A DNA stretch of 6,838 bases from Acidobacteriota bacterium (GCA_013696385.1 JACCYR010000339.1:1-6838); one strand, 5' to 3'; counted from the first letter of the stretch, positions 1-6,200 are shown. A program made the numbers and translations. The notes: generated by a model not told the origin, from the sequence alone.

Positions 1-1
1 T

Positions 2-67
2 TTATACGAAGAAAATTTTAATGATGAGAAAACCAATTTTGCAGATAGTCAAAACTTGAAATTTTAG
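2..67 (+). CDS. C-terminal tail of an upstream gene (partial)
   Basis: One frame is open from the left edge to a TAG at 65-67. It gives 21 residues that are polar and acidic (it reads LYEENFNDEKTN and ends in NLKF). A small gene with a strong ribosome binding site follows 42 bases later on the same strand, so this is plausibly the end of the preceding gene. The fragment is too short to identify a family, and an open frame of this length could occur by chance. Confidence 0.4.
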   Translation, partial: LYEENFNDEKTNFADSQNLKF

Positions 68-109
68 TTTGCCGTTTGACTGTCTGCCCGAAAAAATGGA
101 GGCAAGAAG

Positions 110-349
110 ATGGTCAAACAAACAAAACATAATGTCGCTGGCGAAATTGATAAACTTGACGAAAACGAAACTTTAGCCGTTATCAACTGTATTTCCCAAC
201 TTCTTTCCACACGCATTTCCAAACAGCAGGAAAATTTTATCAACGATGATTTAATCGTTTCGCTCGCGGACGCTTATGAGAACAAACGCGCCCGCCAAGT
301 ATTTGAATGGGAAAAGGTTCGGCGGCAAAATGTGCAACGTGCGGCTTAA
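110..349 (+). CDS. Small hypothetical protein, 79 aa
   Basis: I do not recognise this protein. It has no signal peptide or membrane segment and looks mostly alpha-helical. An amphipathic stretch (TLAVINCISQLLSTRI, about residues 22-37) is followed by a charged C-terminal half with LADAYENKRARQVFEWEKVRR at its centre. The start is well supported by GGAGG at 98-102, seven bases before the ATG. The stop TAA (347-349) is followed after one base by the ATG chosen for the HEAT-repeat protein, so the two are probably co-transcribed. Size and helical charge pattern would fit a small antitoxin-like or adaptor protein, but no toxin gene is adjacent and I do not assign that role. Its last 74 bases lie in a region also open in the HEAT-protein frame, which argues against starting that gene earlier. 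Confidence 0.65.
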   Translation: MVKQTKHNVAGEIDKLDENETLAVINCISQLLSTRISKQQENFINDDLIVSLADAYENKRARQVFEWEKVRRQNVQRAA

Positions 350-350
350 A

Positions 351-1271
351 ATGCAAATTACGAATTACGAATTACAAATTACGAATTTGAAATTGTTTTT
401 TCAATGTTTTGTATTTCTTTGCGTTCTTTGCACCTTTGCGGGAAACTCTTTTGCACAAACTAATCTTGATGTTTTAGCCGAAAAAATCAATCGCGGAAAC
501 ACGGAACAAAAACGCGACGCGCTTTTTCAAATCAGAAATCTTGAAACTAAAGAAGCATCACGAATTGCTGTTGCCGCTTTGCGGGATTCAAATGAAACTG
601 TCCGCGCTACCGCCGCGTTTTCCATAATTTTTCTGCCAAAGGATGAAGCGTTGCAGGTTTTGCTTCCGCTTTTAAACGATAAAAAAGAATTAGTTAGACG
701 CGAAACTGCTTACGCGCTCGGCAAAGTCCGCAATCGAGATGCCATCAACTTTTTGATTCAAATTTTCCAAAAAGATAAAATCTCCGATGTCAGAAACGCG
801 GCAATCGTCGCGCTCGGTGAAATTGGCGACGCTTCGGCGGTTGACGCTTTGATTACAATTTTGCAGAAAAAACCAAAATCAGAAGATGAATTTTTGCGTC
901 GCAGCGCGGCGCGTTCTATCGGGCAAATCGCACAGATTATTCAAACAAATGAAACAAAAGTTCTCACGCCCGAAAAATTTTTGCTTGATAAATATAATCT
1001 AATCGAAAAACCGAAATATTTTAATTTAACCGCAACCTTTCCGACATTTCGCACAGCAAATAATATTTTGATTCAAACTTTGCAAAATCAGAAGGAATTT
1101 GACGATGTAAAACGCGAAGCGGCTTTCGCGCTCGGTGAAATTGCCGATAAATCCGCGATTCCTGTTTTGCAGACAAATCTTACCGCAAAAGATTATTATT
1201 TGGCGGAAATTTCGCAGGAGTCTTTGCGAAAAATTGCGGTTTATGCGGAATACGAAAAATTCGGCAAATAA
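351..1271 (+). CDS. Exported HEAT-repeat protein, 306 aa
   Basis: The protein has a signal-peptide-like N-terminus: a hydrophobic core LFFQCFVFLCVLCTFAG at about residues 15-31 and a probable cleavage after NSFA, before QTN. The mature part is a chain of HEAT-type helical pairs. Repeated units include RDALFQIRNLE, VRATAAFSI, VRRETAYALGKV, VRNAAIVALGEIGD, LRRSAARSIGQIA and VKREAAFALGEIAD, each followed by an A/V-D-x-L-I-type second helix. Such scaffolds bind other proteins; no catalytic domain is seen, so its partner is unknown and it probably acts in the periplasm. The start is uncertain. ATG 351 avoids overlap with the upstream gene, but ATG 330 and ATG 276 are also in frame, and TTG 387 would give a classical short signal peptide starting KLFFQ. 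Residues 2-13 (QITNYELQITNL) come from a heptamer array. None of the candidate starts has a strong ribosome binding site. Confidence 0.85.
   Translation: MQITNYELQITNLKLFFQCFVFLCVLCTFAGNSFAQTNLDVLAEKINRGNTEQKRDALFQIRNLETKEASRIAVAALRDSNETVRATAAFSIIFLPKDEALQVLLPLLNDKKELVRRETAYALGKVRNRDAINFLIQIFQKDKISDVRNAAIVALGEIGDASAVDALITILQKKPKSEDEFLRRSAARSIGQIAQIIQTNETKVLTPEKFLLDKYNLIEKPKYFNLTATFPTFRTANNILIQTLQNQKEFDDVKREAAFALGEIADKSAIPVLQTNLTAKDYYLAEISQESLRKIAVYAEYEKFGK
356..390 (+). repeat. Heptanucleotide tandem array, AATTACG type, 5 units
   Basis: Successive 7-bp units are AATTACG, AATTACG, AATTACA, AATTACG and a degenerate AATTTGA. The array begins two bases after the ATG at 351 and ends just before the codons for the hydrophobic core of the signal peptide, so it encodes the residues QITNYELQITNL. 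It resembles the short tandemly repeated (STRR) heptamers known from some cyanobacterial genomes. None of the seven codons obtained by cycling AATTACG is a stop. Confidence 0.9.
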
Positions 1272-1329
1272 AATTTACGCTTTCAATTCTAAACTTTTTC
1301 TTTACCGCGATTTTTGCTTTAATTAAAAT

Positions 1330-2514
1330 ATGCAAGGAACACCCCCACAGAAAACCACGCCGGAGGAATTGGAAACGCTCTATTTGTATGTCCGCAATTA
1401 CACCGAAGAAATTTGCGAACCTTTGGAAATCGAAGATTATATTCCGCAGCCAATTGTGGATGTTTCACCGCCGAAGTGGAACATCGCGCACACGACATGG
1501 TTTTTTGAGGAAATGATTCTTAAACAATTTGCGTCCGATTATCAGGAATTTGATAAACAATTCGGCTATCTTTTCAATAGTTATTATAATTCAGTCGGGA
1601 CGCGAACTCTGCGCGACAATCGCGGCGATTTGGCGCGTCCGACGGTCAAACGGGTTTTTGAATACCGCAAATATGTTGACGCGAAAATGCGCGAATTTCT
1701 CAAGCAGAATTTGCCCGAAAACGTCCGCGAACTTGTTATTTTAGGACTTAACCACGAACAACAGCATCAGGAACTTTTAATTACCGACTTGAAATATTCG
1801 TTCGGCATCAACCCGACTTTTCCGGTTTATAAGAAAGGTTTCGCGCTCGTCGAAAAAGGCGAAATCGAAACAAAAGGTTTTGCCGAAATAGAAGGCGGAA
1901 TTTACGAAATCGGCTCTCAGGGCGAAGGTTTCCATTTTGACAACGAACTCGGACGGTACAAAGTTTTTTTGGAAGATTTTCAGATAAGCAAAAGCCTCGT
2001 TACTAACCGTGAATTTTTCGAATTTATCAAAGACGGCGGTTATGAAAATCATCTGTTGTGGCACGCGGAAGGTCTTGATTGGGTCAAGCAAAACGAAATA
2101 AATTCGCCGCTTTACTGGCACAAAATTGACAGCGAATGGATGAATTTTACGCTTGGCGGTTTGCGAAAAATCCGACCTGAAAACGCAGTTTGCCATGTTT
2201 CTTTTTATGAAGCGGCGGCATTTGCCGAATGGAAAAAAATGCGTTTGCCAACCGAATTTGAATGGGAAACGGCAAGCGATAAATTTGATTGGGGTTTGCG
2301 CTGGGAATGGACGAATTCGGCTTATTTGCCATATCCGAATTTTTCAAAACCCGATGGCGCGGTTGGCGAATACAACGGCAAATTTATGATAAATCAGATG
2401 GTTTTGCGCGGTGCAAGTGTGGCAACTTCGCCGAATCACAGCCGTAAAACTTATCGCAATTTCTTTCATCCGCATCTGCGCTGGCAGTTCACCGGAATTC
2501 GTCTGGCAAAATAA
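1330..2514 (+). CDS. egtB: EgtB-type iron-dependent sulfoxide synthase, 394 aa
   Basis: EgtB is a cytoplasmic non-heme iron enzyme. It joins hercynine to a thiol donor (gamma-glutamylcysteine or cysteine) with O2, making the sulfoxide intermediate of ergothioneine synthesis. Residues about 12-150 form a DinB-like helical domain carrying the expected iron triad: H54 in WNIAHTTWFFE, and H142 and H146 in NHEQQHQELL. Residues about 185-394 form a formylglycine-generating-enzyme (sulfatase-modifying) fold, ending in the family signature MVLRGASVATSPNHSRKTYR, then NFFHPHLRWQFTGIRLA. The length is about right for stand-alone EgtB. The start at ATG 1330 follows a 58-base gap and has only A/T-rich sequence in front, with no clear ribosome binding site. 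The usual partner egtD (histidine methyltransferase) is not in the window, and the next gene is convergent. A related role, such as the selenoneine synthase SenA, cannot be excluded from sequence alone. Confidence 0.92.
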   Translation: MQGTPPQKTTPEELETLYLYVRNYTEEICEPLEIEDYIPQPIVDVSPPKWNIAHTTWFFEEMILKQFASDYQEFDKQFGYLFNSYYNSVGTRTLRDNRGDLARPTVKRVFEYRKYVDAKMREFLKQNLPENVRELVILGLNHEQQHQELLITDLKYSFGINPTFPVYKKGFALVEKGEIETKGFAEIEGGIYEIGSQGEGFHFDNELGRYKVFLEDFQISKSLVTNREFFEFIKDGGYENHLLWHAEGLDWVKQNEINSPLYWHKIDSEWMNFTLGGLRKIRPENAVCHVSFYEAAAFAEWKKMRLPTEFEWETASDKFDWGLRWEWTNSAYLPYPNFSKPDGAVGEYNGKFMINQMVLRGASVATSPNHSRKTYRNFFHPHLRWQFTGIRLAK

Positions 2515-2529
2515 AAGTGTGTGTATTGT

Positions 2530-2588
2530 GCAGAAACCCGCACGAAGTAAGGGTGAAAAACATATCCTTACTTCGTGCGGGTTTCCGC
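2530..2588. repeat. REP-like long hairpin between convergent genes
   Basis: Arms 2530-2552 and 2566-2588 pair over 22 of 23 positions, the one exception being A2532 against C2586. The stem can extend inwards through G2553-T2565 and T2554-A2564, leaving an A-rich loop. Read on the minus strand the 5' arm begins GCGGAAACCCGCACGAAG; a diverged copy of this core lies at 6251-6266. The element fills the gap between the stop codons of egtB (2514) and the lipoprotein gene (2604). It could act as a bidirectional transcription barrier, but neither side has the T-run of a classical intrinsic terminator. I therefore call it a dispersed palindromic repeat first and a terminator second. Confidence 0.85.
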
Positions 2589-2603
2589 ATTTGATACTTA
2601 AAT

Positions 2604-3500
2604 TTACGGAGTTGGTGTTGCTTGCGGTTGTGCGCTTTGCATCACTTGTCCGATGATTGCCATAGCAACACTTAAAAGTTGATTTACCTGTTGCCGGATT
2701 TGTTCTGGTTCGACTTGTTTGTAATCGGTCGGAGCGGCAAATAGATTTTCATTGGCGGTTGTCCGAATATTGCTCATTTCGGTTATCAAACTCAATCCGC
2801 TGATTCCCTGCACATTGCCGCTTTGCGACTGCGAATTTGTAAATGAACGAAGCGGCAAGCTGGTTTCTTTATCAACTAAAATAAAAGATTCGGTTTCGAC
2901 GTTTCCGGCTTTGGTCTGCGTGTTGGTCGTTGCGCTATAACGATATTTAATCGCATCGCGCCCGTCAACTTTTTCTTCGCCGACCTTCTCGACACCTTTC
3001 ATACTTTTTACGCGATTGACGATTTGCCCCGGCATCATCAAATTCTGCACATCAAAACCTAAAGATTCCTTGCTTAATTCGCCGTATTGTCTACGCTGCG
3101 GCGCAATAATCAGATTTTTTCCGTTTGTTTCCAGATAAACTATCTTTTCACCATTCGGTGCGGTTATTTCCATCCGGCGATTTGCGCCGTTGCGTGCAAC
3201 TTCCGCTTTGAGCGGCGGCATTGTCATCTTTTGGTCGCCCGAAGTTTCCAGCCGAAGCGAAACGGTCGCCTGATATTGCTCAGGTTCTTTAGTATCAACT
3301 GTCGCGCTCGTTTCATTTGCCATATTTGCGTTTGAAACGTTTGCATTTAAGTTTGTGTTGATATTTCTGCTTATATTGACATTTACGTTTGTCGTATTAG
3401 CATTGGTATTTGTTACCGGCTGCTGACAAGCTAAATTGAAAAGCGCAAATGCCGATAAAATTAACCATGCTAAATTTTTAATTTGTATTTTCTTGAACAT
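2604..3500 (-). CDS. Putative lipoprotein with Asn-rich linker and LolA-like domain, 298 aa
   Basis: The N-terminus MFKKIQIKNLAWLILSAFALFNLAC is a signal peptide ending in a likely lipidation cysteine, C25. The lipobox is slightly unusual, with N at -3. Residues about 28-63 are a low-complexity tether very rich in Asn, Thr and Val (for example TNTNANTTNVNVN), which would hold the domain away from the membrane. Residues about 74-260 look like a beta-rich LolA/LolB-type or DUF4412-like fold: YQATVSLRLETSGDQKM, then KIVYLETNGKNLIIAPQRRQ, then a VDGRDAIKYRYS strand and ESFILVDKETSLPLRS. The C-terminus is Gln/Pro-rich (QSAQPQATPTP). The function is unknown; lipid or hydrophobic ligand binding is only an inference from the fold guess. 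The start is supported by AAGGGG (3509-3514 on the complement), eight bases before the ATG. It is separated from the feo operon by 135 bp and probably transcribed on its own. Confidence 0.85.
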   Translation of the reverse strand: MFKKIQIKNLAWLILSAFALFNLACQQPVTNTNANTTNVNVNISRNINTNLNANVSNANMANETSATVDTKEPEQYQATVSLRLETSGDQKMTMPPLKAEVARNGANRRMEITAPNGEKIVYLETNGKNLIIAPQRRQYGELSKESLGFDVQNLMMPGQIVNRVKSMKGVEKVGEEKVDGRDAIKYRYSATTNTQTKAGNVETESFILVDKETSLPLRSFTNSQSQSGNVQGISGLSLITEMSNIRTTANENLFAAPTDYKQVEPEQIRQQVNQLLSVAMAIIGQVMQSAQPQATPTP

Positions 3501-3635
3501 AATTCATTCCCCTTTTTTGAATTTTTAACAGGCTACCGCTTTTTTATATGTTTCTGCAAGGTGTCATATAAGTATATTGCTTTGATTTAACTCTTAAAAT
3601 AGGTATTTTGTAGATCTGCTGGGCAATAAAAAATT
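3501..3635 (-). other. Intergenic gap between the feo operon and the lipoprotein gene
   Basis: No gene is seen here. On the minus strand a TATACT (3571-3576) could serve as a -10 for the lipoprotein gene, but the hexamer 17 bp upstream (TTTTAA, 3594-3599) is a poor -35. An A/T-rich inverted repeat (TTATATG at 3544-3550, CATATAA at 3565-3571) overlaps this -10 and could be a hairpin or a binding site. No convincing intrinsic terminator follows the feo operon. Confidence 0.3.
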
Positions 3636-3815
3636 CTACGTTTTACCAATTTGCACAAAGGATTTTTTAGCCGACGATTTTGTCCCGCAACCACAATCAT
3701 CTGTGCCACACGAAGATTTGCCGGAAAAAGATTTGACCTTGCGCCAGACGTTTGTGCCGACGTAAAAAAGCGCGATAAAAATTATTATTCCAACGATTAA
3801 AACTTGCCAATTCAT
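3636..3815 (-). CDS. FeoB-associated Cys-rich membrane protein, 59 aa
   Basis: This short gene reads from ATG 3815 to TAG 3636. It encodes one N-terminal membrane helix (WQVLIVGIIIFIALFYVG, about residues 3-20), a basic stretch (WRKVK) and a soluble tail with the cysteine cluster CGTDDCGCG (C36, C41, C43). This is the plan of the small FeoB-associated Cys-rich membrane proteins often found directly after feoB. The start lies 3 bases after the feoB stop codon, so translation is probably coupled to feoB. In the family these proteins are thought to help ferrous iron transport, with the cysteines perhaps binding iron or another metal; that role is inferred. It is not the winged-helix FeoC of enterobacteria. 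Confidence 0.9.
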   Translation of the reverse strand: MNWQVLIVGIIIFIALFYVGTNVWRKVKSFSGKSSCGTDDCGCGTKSSAKKSFVQIGKT

Positions 3816-3818
3816 AAT

Positions 3819-5915
3819 TTAACCAAAACCTAAAAGCCTTCCGCCCTGATACGTCAGAAATGCCGCGAGATACGCCAAACCCGTCATATAACCGACCATA
3901 AATAAAGCCCACGCCCACGAATTTGTCTCGCGCCGGACAACCGCGACGGTTGACATACACTGCATTGCTAACACAAAGAATACCATTAAAGTTAAAGCGG
4001 TTAAAGGTGTCCAAGCCTTTGTGCCGTCGTCTTTTTTCGCATCGCGGACGGCATTTATCAAACTTGCGGATTCTTCCGTTTCCTCCTTTCCGACATTATA
4101 AATAATGCTCAAAGTCGAAACTAAAACTTCCCGCGCGGCAAACGAAGCGATTAAAGCTACGCCGATTTTCCAATCAAATCCGAGCGGCTCAATAACAGGT
4201 TCGATAATATGTCCGAATTTTCCCGCGTAACTGTTTTTAAGTTGTTCACTGTCCGTCGTTTGTTGTTCATCGTTTTCTGGAGTTGCCGACTGATAACTGA
4301 TAACTGATGACTGATGACTGATTCGCGGAAATGCCGTCAACGCCCACAAAATAATGGAAATCGCTAAAATTACCGTTCCTGCACGTTTGAGAAAAAGTCC
4401 GGCACGGATAAACATATTTTGAAAAACCGTGCGAAAATTCGGCAGACGATACGGCGGAAGTTCCATTACAAACGGCGGTGTCGGCGATTTTAATATTGTC
4501 CGTTTTAATATAAAAGCGACGATTACTGCAACCATAATTCCGAGCGCATACATCGCCAAAATCAAAACCGCGCCGAGCGAAAGAAAACCAAAAACCGTTT
4601 GTCCAGCAAAAAATGCCGCAATCATTAAGGTATAAACTGGCAGACGCGCTGAACAACTCATAAACGGCGCAATCATTATCGTCGCCAATCTGTCTTTCGG
4701 ATTTTCAATTGTCCGCGTTGCCATAATTCCCGGAATTGCACACGCAAAACTCGATAAAAGCGGCAGAAACGCTTTCCCGTGAAGTCCGACGCGGCTCATC
4801 AGTTTGTCAAGCAGAAATGCGGCACGCGCCATATATCCGGTGTCTTCCAAAATCGAAAGAAACAGAAAAAGCAGCAAAATCTGCGGCAAAAAAACAACCA
4901 CGCCGCCGACTCCGGTAATCACGCCGTCAACCAACAAATCGGTTAAAATACCTTCCGGCATCTCGGCACGAGCAAAATCACCCAACGCGCCGAAACCTTT
5001 ATCAAGCAAATCCATCGGCAGATTTGCCCACGAAAAAATTGTCTGAAAAACGAGAAGCAAAATCCCGATTAAAATTGCAAGTCCGAAAAACTTATGCGTC
5101 AAAATGTGGTCAATCTTTTCGGAAACGCTTCTTTCCAAAGTGTCTTTCGGCTTGACAGCTTCCTGATAAACGTCGGAAATAAAGTTGTAACGCGCAAAAA
5201 TTTTCTTGTTCGCCGCCGTATTGTCCGAAAGGCTTAAGTGAATATCGTCTTCGTCGGTGTTATTAATAAAATCAGCGTTGGATAGCCAGACAAAATTTGG
5301 CGTTGCTTCAGTTTTCGCAGCTTGCAAAACCTTTTTGGCAAGTTCTTCAATTCCCTGTTTTTGCGTGGCTTTGACGCGGACAACCGGAATTTGCAAAAGA
5401 TGCGAAAGTTTGTCGGTATCAATTTCGAGACTTTGTTTTTCGGCGGTATCAACCATTGTTAAAGCAATAACGACGGGAATTTTGAATTCTAAAAGTTGAA
5501 TTACAAGATATAGATTTCTTTCGAGATTCGTCGCGTCAACGACAGCGATGAGCGCATTCGGTTTCGGCGAATCTGCAACTTTTCCCAATAAAACATCGCG
5601 GGCAATCTGCTCGTCCAAAGAAGTTGCGTCAAGGCTGTAAAGTCCGGGAAGGTCAATCAAACGCGCAGTATTTTCGCTTCCGTTCAATTGCCAAAAACCC
5701 TCTTTTCGCTCAACCGTAACGCCCGGATAATTGGCAACTTTCTGTCGCATTCCGGTTAAAACATTAAAAAGCGTAGTTTTTCCCGCGTTCGGATTTCCCG
5801 CCAGAGCAATTGTAAAGTGTCTGTTGTCTGTTGTCCGTTGTCCTTCGATTGTATCAACAACCACCGACCCGGAATTTGGAATTTGGAATCTGGAATTTGG
5901 AATTTTAAACTTCAT
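3819..5915 (-). CDS. feoB: Ferrous iron transporter FeoB, 698 aa
   Basis: FeoB is the inner-membrane ferrous iron permease with a cytoplasmic GTPase domain. G-protein motifs are G1 GNPNAGKT (residues 40-47), G2 T67 in PGVTVE, and G3 DLPG (88-91). G4 reads TMVD (153-156) instead of the usual NMxD. A helical linker follows to about residue 270, then the membrane part. Conserved gate segments are present: SFACAIPGIMATRT with C392, CSARLPVYTL with C421, FAAREVLVSTLSIIY (about 592-606) and MQCMSTVAVVRRET (651-664). The ATG overlaps the feoA stop as ATGA, so translation is coupled. The first 33 residues precede the G domain and are largely made by two heptamer arrays (KFKIPNSRFQIPNS, then EGQRTTDNRH); E. 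coli FeoB has only a few residues there. A second repeat-derived insert (about 532-560, ISHQSSVISYQ to EQQTTDSEQ) lies in a loop between membrane helices. The frame is intact throughout. Confidence 0.96.
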   Translation of the reverse strand: MKFKIPNSRFQIPNSGSVVVDTIEGQRTTDNRHFTIALAGNPNAGKTTLFNVLTGMRQKVANYPGVTVERKEGFWQLNGSENTARLIDLPGLYSLDATSLDEQIARDVLLGKVADSPKPNALIAVVDATNLERNLYLVIQLLEFKIPVVIALTMVDTAEKQSLEIDTDKLSHLLQIPVVRVKATQKQGIEELAKKVLQAAKTEATPNFVWLSNADFINNTDEDDIHLSLSDNTAANKKIFARYNFISDVYQEAVKPKDTLERSVSEKIDHILTHKFFGLAILIGILLLVFQTIFSWANLPMDLLDKGFGALGDFARAEMPEGILTDLLVDGVITGVGGVVVFLPQILLLFLFLSILEDTGYMARAAFLLDKLMSRVGLHGKAFLPLLSSFACAIPGIMATRTIENPKDRLATIMIAPFMSCSARLPVYTLMIAAFFAGQTVFGFLSLGAVLILAMYALGIMVAVIVAFILKRTILKSPTPPFVMELPPYRLPNFRTVFQNMFIRAGLFLKRAGTVILAISIILWALTAFPRISHQSSVISYQSATPENDEQQTTDSEQLKNSYAGKFGHIIEPVIEPLGFDWKIGVALIASFAAREVLVSTLSIIYNVGKEETEESASLINAVRDAKKDDGTKAWTPLTALTLMVFFVLAMQCMSTVAVVRRETNSWAWALFMVGYMTGLAYLAAFLTYQGGRLLGFG
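4288..4322 (-). repeat. Heptanucleotide tandem array, RACTGAT type, 5 units, inside feoB
   Basis: On the + strand the units are GACTGAT, AACTGAT, AACTGAT, GACTGAT, GACTGAT. Read in the feoB direction (ATCAGTC/ATCAGTT) they encode ISHQSSVISYQS, a loop between two membrane segments. In this orientation the cycled heptamer has no stop codon in any frame; in the other orientation it would contain TGA. A decayed stretch at about 4249-4268 (CTGTCCG, TCGTTTG, TTGTTC) resembles the array at 5821-5841 and encodes EQQTTDSEQ in the same loop. Confidence 0.9.
5821..5841 (-). repeat. Heptanucleotide tandem array, CTGTTGT type, 3 units, feoB N-terminus
   Basis: The units on the + strand are CTGTTGT, CTGTTGT and CCGTTGT, followed by CC. 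In the feoB direction they encode QRTTDNRH just before the G1 strand FTIALAG. This is a second heptamer family only 29 bp from the GGAATTT array. The sense-strand heptamer ACAACAG cycles without a stop codon. Confidence 0.85.
5871..5905 (-). repeat. Heptanucleotide tandem array, GGAATTT type, 5 units, feoB start
   Basis: Five 7-bp units on the + strand read GGAATTT, GGAATTT, GGAATCT, GGAATTT, GGAATTT. The array begins 7 bases inside the feoB start codon and encodes KIPNSRFQIPNS. It sits between the start codon and the GTPase domain, so a change of one unit would put the rest of feoB out of frame. Confidence 0.92.
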
Positions 5916-6133
5916 TTGCTTACTTCAATCGCGTCGGCTTCGTTCTTCCGCATTGCCAAATGATAACCGCGCACACGAATTTCCAACGGGTCGCTAAACG
6001 GCGCAGATTTTATCACTCTTACAGAAACGCCCGGCACAACACCCATTTCCATCAAACGCTTGGTTATCGCGTTATTTCCGTTGACCGCAACGACTTTTGC
6101 TTGTGTGCCGATTGGCAAATTTGTTAAATTCAT
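5912..6133 (-). CDS. feoA: Ferrous iron transport protein FeoA, 73 aa
   Basis: FeoA is a small cytoplasmic SH3-like protein that works with FeoB, probably by interacting with it. Family features are visible: NLTNLPIGTQAKVVAV at the N-terminus, KRLMEMGVVPGVSVRVIKSAP in the middle (about 25-45), and DPLEIRVRGYHLAMRKNEAD near the end (48-67). The length is typical. ATG 6133 matches the normal N-terminus; a longer frame would need a TTG at 6193 that lies upstream of the predicted transcription start. The upstream bases are A/T-rich with no strong ribosome binding site. The stop TGA overlaps the feoB ATG by 4 bases, marking feoA as first gene of a coupled feoA-feoB-Cys-rich operon. Confidence 0.95.
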   Translation of the reverse strand: MNLTNLPIGTQAKVVAVNGNNAITKRLMEMGVVPGVSVRVIKSAPFSDPLEIRVRGYHLAMRKNEADAIEVSK

Positions 6134-6171
6134 TGTTTTGTTGGAATTTTCTAATTTTTTTCGACAAAGAA

Positions 6172-6200
6172 ATTGTAAGCTAATTGAAATCAAATTTCAA
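6172..6200 (-). promoter_or_regulatory. Predicted sigma70-type promoter of the feo operon
   Basis: On the minus strand a -35 TTGAAA (6195-6200) and a -10 TACAAT (6172-6177) are separated by exactly 17 bp. Each matches the consensus at 5 of 6 positions. Transcription would start near 6165, giving a leader of about 30 bases before the feoA ATG. Acidobacterial promoters need not follow the E. coli consensus strictly, so this is a prediction. Confidence 0.6.

Noticed and set aside
356..390. CRISPR array
   Set aside because: The 7-bp units are directly tandem with no spacers, and no cas gene is present.
1301..1329. Promoter-like TTTACC, 17 bp, TAAAAT directly before egtB
   Set aside because: The -10 touches the ATG at 1330, so transcription would start inside the gene. 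It is probably a chance match in A/T-rich sequence.
1777..2196. Minus-strand open frame of 139 codons inside egtB
   Set aside because: It is the shadow of a well-supported gene; its translation shows no domain or motif.
2530..2588. Classical Rho-independent terminator
   Set aside because: The stem is strong but neither strand has a T-run after it, and a related core occurs at 6251-6266 in a different context.
3543..3572. AT-rich 7-bp inverted repeat as terminator of the feo operon
   Set aside because: The stem is weak, the loop is 14 bases, and it lies more than 60 bases past the last feo stop. It is better regarded as chance or a possible binding site for the lipoprotein gene.
4267..4656. 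Minus-strand open frame overlapping feoB in another phase
   Set aside because: It is a shadow of feoB, whose conserved membrane segments continue through this region in the correct frame.
5912..6193. Longer FeoA starting at TTG 6193
   Set aside because: The extra 20 residues do not look like FeoA, and the TTG lies upstream of the predicted transcription start. ATG 6133 fits the family length.
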